A DNA stretch of 64,000 nt. Source: DASRAP01 sp035277145 (GTDB taxonomy: Bacteria; Gemmatimonadota; Gemmatimonadetes; Gemmatimonadales; Gemmatimonadaceae). Made by a program: the position numbers and the translations under genes. Location of the stretch: positions 1 through 64,000 of the forward strand of contig DATELA010000092.1 in assembly GCA_035277145.1 (NCBI GenBank), written 5' to 3'. Of the stretch, positions 59,640 to 64,000 are shown one piece after another. Position 1 is the first letter of the stretch, and every line of letters starts with the position of its first letter. The notes below the pieces were generated by a model, which was not told the origin of the DNA, searched no databases, and saw nothing but the letters and a program-made list of their open reading frames with translations.

Positions 59640-60457
59640 CGACTCTGAGGATACTTAGCGTCGGCGTTGCGGCGCTTGTTGTGTCCGCAAGCGTGCGAGC
59701 ACAGGTACGCGATACGTCGATTTCCGTTCAGGATTCCGCACGAATCGCGCAACAGGCCGCAGTTCAGGCGTCGGAACTGGTGCGCCTCAAAGTCCAAGCA
59801 CGCGCAGACAGCTTGCAGATCGCCGCGCTGGAGCGGATGAACGACCAGGCGAATCTGTCGGTCGATATGTACGGCGTGATTGTCGGAGGGCTCTCGGCGC
59901 TGTTCGCAATTGGCGCTGTCGTCGCCGCAGTGCTGCTCTACGTGCAGGGTCGCGATTTCAAGCAGCAGCGACAGGAAGTCCTAGATGCTATCAGGCACGA
60001 AGCCAAAGGCGTGATTGCGGCAGCTGAGTTTGGAGCTGATGAAATGATGAAGACTGCGAAAGGACAGCTGGATGTCCTTCACGCGGACTATTCACAGCGA
60101 CTTGAAGCCGCGTTGAAATCCGCTCCGACGCCGGGCAAAAGGGAGCAACTCGAAAGGCAGCTGAGCGAGATTCGAGCGATGCTCGCCAACGTCGAGGAGC
60201 GACGAGCGGCGCTAACCATCCCGGAGGCTTACCGGTACGCCGACGTGTTGAGGCCTTCACAGTCGTTTTGGACTCAGGACTACGTCGACGCGCTGAAAAG
60301 GGAGAAGCCAGCTGATGACCAGCTTGGTGGGCTTTCGTACGAAACGAGAAGGCAGAAGTGTGTCGATTGCGGAAAGGTGTTCCGACTCTACCACGAGACG
60401 CCGGTCGGTTCTGACGTGAAGTGTCCGTACTGCAAAATCCGACAAGCCGCTCGCTAG
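59636..60457 (+). CDS. Membrane protein with coiled coil and C-terminal zinc ribbon, unknown function
   Basis: 273 residues. A signal-like N-terminus (LRILSVGVAALVVSASVRAQ), a short periplasmic helix, one membrane segment (YGVIVGGLSALFAIGAVVAAVLLYV, about 80-104), then a cytoplasmic coiled coil (about 105-200) and a zinc ribbon CVDCGKVF...CPYC near the end. Topology puts the zinc ribbon inside the cell if the signal is cleaved. I recognise no family. The 4 nt overlap with the DUF4145 gene implies that the two act together. A terminator follows. Confidence 0.65.
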   Translation: MTTLRILSVGVAALVVSASVRAQVRDTSISVQDSARIAQQAAVQASELVRLKVQARADSLQIAALERMNDQANLSVDMYGVIVGGLSALFAIGAVVAAVLLYVQGRDFKQQRQEVLDAIRHEAKGVIAAAEFGADEMMKTAKGQLDVLHADYSQRLEAALKSAPTPGKREQLERQLSEIRAMLANVEERRAALTIPEAYRYADVLRPSQSFWTQDYVDALKREKPADDQLGGLSYETRRQKCVDCGKVFRLYHETPVGSDVKCPYCKIRQAAR

Positions 60458-60552
60458 AAGAGCAGGAAGAAAAACGATAGGTACCCCCGCGCGGTCCCCA
60501 AGTCGGAAAAAGGACAGAGCGCTTTCGGACGCACAGATTCTCTGACGCGCGT

Positions 60553-60598
60553 AGAGAACATCCCCCTGCCACGTTGGTCTGTGACAAGGGGATTCTCT
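60553..60598. terminator. Hairpin between convergent genes of the element
   Basis: AGAGA-ATCCCC (60553-60565, with a two-base bulge) pairs with GGGGAT-TCTCT (60588-60598); the inner 22 nt can fold further. It sits between the coiled-coil gene and the end of the giant phage-type gene and could stop both transcripts; the + strand side is followed by ttta. Confidence 0.65.
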
Positions 60599-63500
60599 TT
60601 AGCGTTTCCGCTGGAGTCGCTTACCAAAAATCGCTTCTACAGCTTCCTTCCCATCCTCGCTTCGATACGCGGAGCGCTCTAGCGCAAGCACTCGCTTTCG
60701 TTCTTCAGCAAGCTTTGGGTACTCACTCATGACTTGCTTGAGTGCCGCGGTCTGGTAGCGCTGTCTGAGCACGGATACCAAGTCCCACTTCCTGCCGCCC
60801 GGAAAATCTGCGTCACCGCGACTTGCTGCTTGGTACTTCTCAGACTTCACCAGCGCCTCTACCGCCGCGCGGAGACTTGGCCGGCCGTCCTCAGGTGCGC
60901 GGACAAGCTGCATCATTCGCGCCCAGGGTGACACGCCCGTTCCGTTGTCGAACGCCAGTCGGTCGCTCAGGTCAATTTGCCCTTCGATTGTCTTACTAAA
61001 GGGCGTGAAGCCTTTGCCGAGCGTCGCTAGTTGGTCCTCGACTGACTCCTTCGCGGATTTCGTAGCGAGCAGCGCCGAACGATTCCCAATCCCGCCGTTC
61101 AAGACTGGCTCTCCGAACACGTTATAGCGCGGGTCGAGCGTTTCGCTGAATCCGGGCAAGCGATTCGCCAACGCATCGGTCAACGACTGAACTTCGCGCA
61201 CATACGGGTCATCGTTAAACGCATTCGCGAGTTTCGGAATGAAGTTCGCGGTCTGACGCTGCATGTACTTCGTGAATGACACATCGTCGCCACCATCGAA
61301 GGCGTTCAGAAAGTCTCCGACGTTCTCGAAGTATCCGGGTGTCGCAATGTTCTGAGCGAGTGCGACGACGCCGGCGCTCACGAGATCATTCGCGCTGCGC
61401 ATGTCTGCCTCTTTGGAGAGCGTAGCCGCGTCAGCCATTAAGCCGAGCATCGACGCGAACGGGTCAAGTCGGCGGTAACTCACCCACTCGTCTCCGCGAC
61501 GAATCGAATACTCCTGATGGTTCTGGAGCCAAGCGTCGCGCAGCGCTGGGTCTTTCGGAGCGCGTCCCGTTAGCTCGCCACTCATGGCCTTGCCGTACGC
61601 CCACAAGTAGACCATACCGGCAATAGCAGTCTTCGCGCGGAGCACGGCGGCTTCCTCGCCACCTTGACGGAGAATCTCTCGTGCGTGCCTGTTGGTCAGG
61701 TTGAGCGCCGGAGTGTTCATCCACACATGGCGGAAAATGTTCGTTGCCGCGCGCACGAACGGAGCGACGAACTGAAGTGCGGGCGTCTCACGAACGAGTT
61801 CCGCGAACTTCCCGCCGAACGTATCGAGACCCAACGGACCTGCGAGCGTCGAGCGTTCAGCGTAACTCAATGCTTCCGGTACGGTCGCTGCGCCGGTCGT
61901 TGGATCGAATGCCGCCTTTAGGTCCGCTTCGGCGTGCTGTATGAGTGCAGCGCCATCGAGTCCTAGCGCGCGTCCTTGTCGAAGCGATCGAGCGCGAACG
62001 AAAGCGCGGTAATTGGTTGCGCGCGTAAACTCGTCGCCCGCCGTAAGCACTGCGCCGGGTAACCGCACGACTCTCCCGCTAATCCCGCCGATCGCTTGCG
62101 TAATCGGCAAGGGATTAATGAGTGACCGTCCCTCGTTTAGCGCCATGCGAGCGACCTTCAAATTCTCCGCGACGTGACGATACAGACCCCAAAGTGTGTC
62201 GAGACCTTCGCGGGTCAGGGCAAGGTTTGCATTGCCAATACCAGCGAGCACGCGCGTGGATGCTTCAAACACGGAGAGCGCCTGACCACTGACAACGACC
62301 GTCTTTGCCGTGGCGGGATTCGACAGCAGCGAGTTAACGAACACTTCCGCTGCTTTGTGGACGAGACCTGTGCGCTCATAGACGCGGCTTGCTTCGATTG
62401 CTGCGTTGAGGTTGTGAGGTTCTCCGCCTGTGAGTCGGTAGAGTCGCGTAAAGTCTCGGACGTTCTCAGCCGTTGCTCGCCGCGTTGTCGCGGGAGCGCT
62501 TGCAGCTTCGGGCAATCCTTCTGCAGCCTGTGGTCGAGGAGCGTCCGTTAGCTCCTTCGCGAGAGCGTTGCCGCGTTCCTGTGTCATCCGCAGTCGTCGC
62601 CCAGCTTCGGCAGTCGTGCGCTGCGTGTGCGCTTCAAAGTCCAACAGGTTGTTAACTGCGTCTGCGGCTTCCTGCGCGAGTACGCCATCATGAGGACGCG
62701 ACGCTAGCGCCTGGTCGAGATTCGCGACACGTCGCCCCATCGAGACCAAGTGCGCACGACTCATGACTTCAGCGACGGACTGAATCTCCGTCTTCGCGCC
62801 GAGCGAATTGAGGACACGATAGCCCAAACCTTCCGGAATCATTCCCAACGCTTCGCGTGCAATCCTGAATGACTCCTCTACCGCGACTTCTCCATGCTCC
62901 GCAATCGCTGCGTCGAGTGCTCCCTTGATTCGCGGAGCGATCTTCTCAACGAGTGTAGCGGCTTCGTCGGCTGTCGTGTGGTACGACGCACCGCCGAGCG
63001 CATTGTCAGCGAAGATGTCGAGCTGGTCGAGTTTCTTTGTTCCTGCGAAGTCTCGGAGTGCGTCAACCGCTTGAGTGACGACAGTCTCGTCAGCCTTCCC
63101 AGCAGTCAGGCGCGCATCAATGCCTAAGTCCATTGCCGCAGTCTGCTGCTGAGCTTCCGCCAGGCTTTGGAACGTCGGCGCAGCTTCTCCTTTGGTCGCT
63201 GCCTTTGCTTCCGCTGAGACCGGGATAATCGTACTCGTCCCGTCCGGATTGTTTCGCGCAATGAAGTGCGCACCTTCCGGGACATGCGTCTGCGCGTCGA
63301 TGGCATCGAGCGTCGACACTGATTCGTCTAACGCCTTTTCCGCTACGGCCTGTTCTGCCTTTGTTACTGTGGGACTGCGCAGAACCTTCCCAGCCTTGAC
63401 CGCGCGAACGCCGGCTACCAGTGCGTCGATTGCAACAGCGGGAATCATCCCAGCAGCGGCGCGCTTGGTACGTGCGACGAGTGGCGTGTCGTCTTCGGTA

Positions 63501-64000
63501 ACTGAGAGCTTCTCGCCCAGCTCACGCACGAGAGGAACCGGAGCCTTTGCTGCGAGTTCGGCTAACTGTGCTTCGTACGGATCGAATACGGCAGCGTCGA
63601 CAGCAGCGCCGCGCGCAAGAGTAGCCGCGACACGTTGGCCTCCCTTCAATGCTTTGAGTGCCGTTCCTGCCTTAGCGATCTTCAGCGGACCAGTGGCTAC
63701 GAAGCCGGCAACAAATTGCGACACGCCTTCTGTCAGCCCTGCGAGCGCGTCGTCACTGCGGTTACCGAGAACAACATCCTGCGCCTTCTTCGCTGGCTCT
63801 ACAAAGCCCTTCGCAACGCCCTTCGCTCCTCCCTGAGCGTCGTAGGTGGCATTGAAGCCGGGAGACAGTAACTCACCGAGTCCTGTTTTCCGGTCGACGT
63901 ATGCCGCGCCTTCGGAAATCGTTTGTACTGCGGAGATGCCGGCGCTAACCGCTCCTCTGGCTACGGACCGCGCAATGTCAGCAACACGCGCAAGGCCGTG
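60599..64000 (-). CDS. Giant phage structural-type protein, LPD38-like (N-terminus beyond window)
   Basis: The frame stays open to base 64000, so at least 1133 residues are encoded; a GTG at 63724 is not needed as the start. The region from ADEFTRATNYRAFV through FVAPFVRAATNIFRHVWMNTPAL, GKAMSGELTGRAPKDP, YSIRRGDEWVSYRRLDPFASMLGLMADAA to MQRQTANFIPK matches the C-terminal part of large podovirus-type proteins often annotated as large polyvalent protein-associated (LPD38-like) or internal virion proteins. The Ala-rich N-terminal part (VARGAVSAGISAVQTISEGAA) is amphipathic, as in ejection proteins. No catalytic motif is seen in the part shown. Confidence 0.72.
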   Translation of the reverse strand, partial: HGLARVADIARSVARGAVSAGISAVQTISEGAAYVDRKTGLGELLSPGFNATYDAQGGAKGVAKGFVEPAKKAQDVVLGNRSDDALAGLTEGVSQFVAGFVATGPLKIAKAGTALKALKGGQRVAATLARGAAVDAAVFDPYEAQLAELAAKAPVPLVRELGEKLSVTEDDTPLVARTKRAAAGMIPAVAIDALVAGVRAVKAGKVLRSPTVTKAEQAVAEKALDESVSTLDAIDAQTHVPEGAHFIARNNPDGTSTIIPVSAEAKAATKGEAAPTFQSLAEAQQQTAAMDLGIDARLTAGKADETVVTQAVDALRDFAGTKKLDQLDIFADNALGGASYHTTADEAATLVEKIAPRIKGALDAAIAEHGEVAVEESFRIAREALGMIPEGLGYRVLNSLGAKTEIQSVAEVMSRAHLVSMGRRVANLDQALASRPHDGVLAQEAADAVNNLLDFEAHTQRTTAEAGRRLRMTQERGNALAKELTDAPRPQAAEGLPEAASAPATTRRATAENVRDFTRLYRLTGGEPHNLNAAIEASRVYERTGLVHKAAEVFVNSLLSNPATAKTVVVSGQALSVFEASTRVLAGIGNANLALTREGLDTLWGLYRHVAENLKVARMALNEGRSLINPLPITQAIGGISGRVVRLPGAVLTAGDEFTRATNYRAFVRARSLRQGRALGLDGAALIQHAEADLKAAFDPTTGAATVPEALSYAERSTLAGPLGLDTFGGKFAELVRETPALQFVAPFVRAATNIFRHVWMNTPALNLTNRHAREILRQGGEEAAVLRAKTAIAGMVYLWAYGKAMSGELTGRAPKDPALRDAWLQNHQEYSIRRGDEWVSYRRLDPFASMLGLMADAATLSKEADMRSANDLVSAGVVALAQNIATPGYFENVGDFLNAFDGGDDVSFTKYMQRQTANFIPKLANAFNDDPYVREVQSLTDALANRLPGFSETLDPRYNVFGEPVLNGGIGNRSALLATKSAKESVEDQLATLGKGFTPFSKTIEGQIDLSDRLAFDNGTGVSPWARMMQLVRAPEDGRPSLRAAVEALVKSEKYQAASRGDADFPGGRKWDLVSVLRQRYQTAALKQVMSEYPKLAEERKRVLALERSAYRSEDGKEAVEAIFGKRLQRKR

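Larger units (their letters stand above)
57574..64000. mobile_element. Integrated element (probable prophage), left end at comM, right end outside the window
   Basis: The left boundary is where comM similarity stops (57573/57574). Inside are small orphan genes with zinc ribbons, an AT-richer stretch at about 58180-58440 and a giant phage structural-type protein on the - strand. No integrase or transposase gene is seen in the 6.4 kb shown; it may lie at the other end. The first bases after the break are TTGTGGTTGTC; if the insertion starts two bases earlier (57572) it would begin TGTTGTGG, as transposons with TG ends do. Tyrosine-recombinase and transposition origins are both open. Confidence 0.7.

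Overview
The window is high-GC, densely packed bacterial chromosome. Gene content (MglA with a roadblock partner, a bacillithiol-type BshB1 deacetylase, large MoxR/DUF58/VWA/DUF4159/DUF4175 operon, Tat-exported amidases, DUF4382, TonB receptors, MacAB-like exporter) fits a Gram-negative, outer-membrane organism. My best guess is Gemmatimonadota; that is inference from gene content, since no rRNA or phylogenetic marker was compared.

Positions 1-12086 are mostly housekeeping genes on the + strand: a HisC-like aminotransferase cut by the window edge, the signal recognition particle RNA, dnaX, ybaB, recR, a roadblock/MglA pair, pgsA, an outer-membrane barrel protein, cinA, grpE and dnaJ. A PQQ-type sugar dehydrogenase on the - strand and gluQ on the + strand follow. 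A strong hairpin with a U tract closes the convergent junction near 12150.

Positions 12224-27420 are one - strand run of nine tightly coupled genes, read from a TATAAT box near 27460: VWA/GATase-like membrane protein, cysteine-less caspase-fold protein, TPR metallopeptidase, two DUF4159 proteins, MoxR ATPase, DUF58, BatA-like VWA protein and a DUF4175 protein with a long Q/G repeat. It looks like a chaperone plus cell-envelope complex whose substrate is unknown.

Positions 27511-46677 hold an M24 peptidase, a DUF442-like phosphatase, a tRNA thiolation pair (mnmA, cysteine desulfurase), an Fpg-type glycosylase, bshB1, two paralogous Tat amidases, RidA, an SDR, a DUF4382 lipoprotein, a five-gene tripartite exporter operon and an exported protein of unknown function. 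Positions 46749-56843 hold a very large NtrY-like histidine kinase, a pseudokinase-kinase fusion, a TonB receptor overlapping a SET-domain methyltransferase and a VKOR protein, a DUF4286 protein and a desaturase.

At 56926 comM begins but breaks off just before its Walker A motif at about 57573. From there to the window end the DNA looks like an integrated element: a roughly 0.7 kb gene-free region rich in hairpins, two small proteins (one zinc ribbon, one possibly made by frameshifting), a two-gene zinc-ribbon/DUF4145 plus membrane coiled-coil module, and a giant phage structural-type protein running off the edge.

Two features recur across the window. Many genes have a TANNNT-like -10 box only 6-9 nt before the start codon and no Shine-Dalgarno site, suggesting leaderless mRNAs. 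Several intergenic spaces carry long GA-rich palindromes built from related short units.
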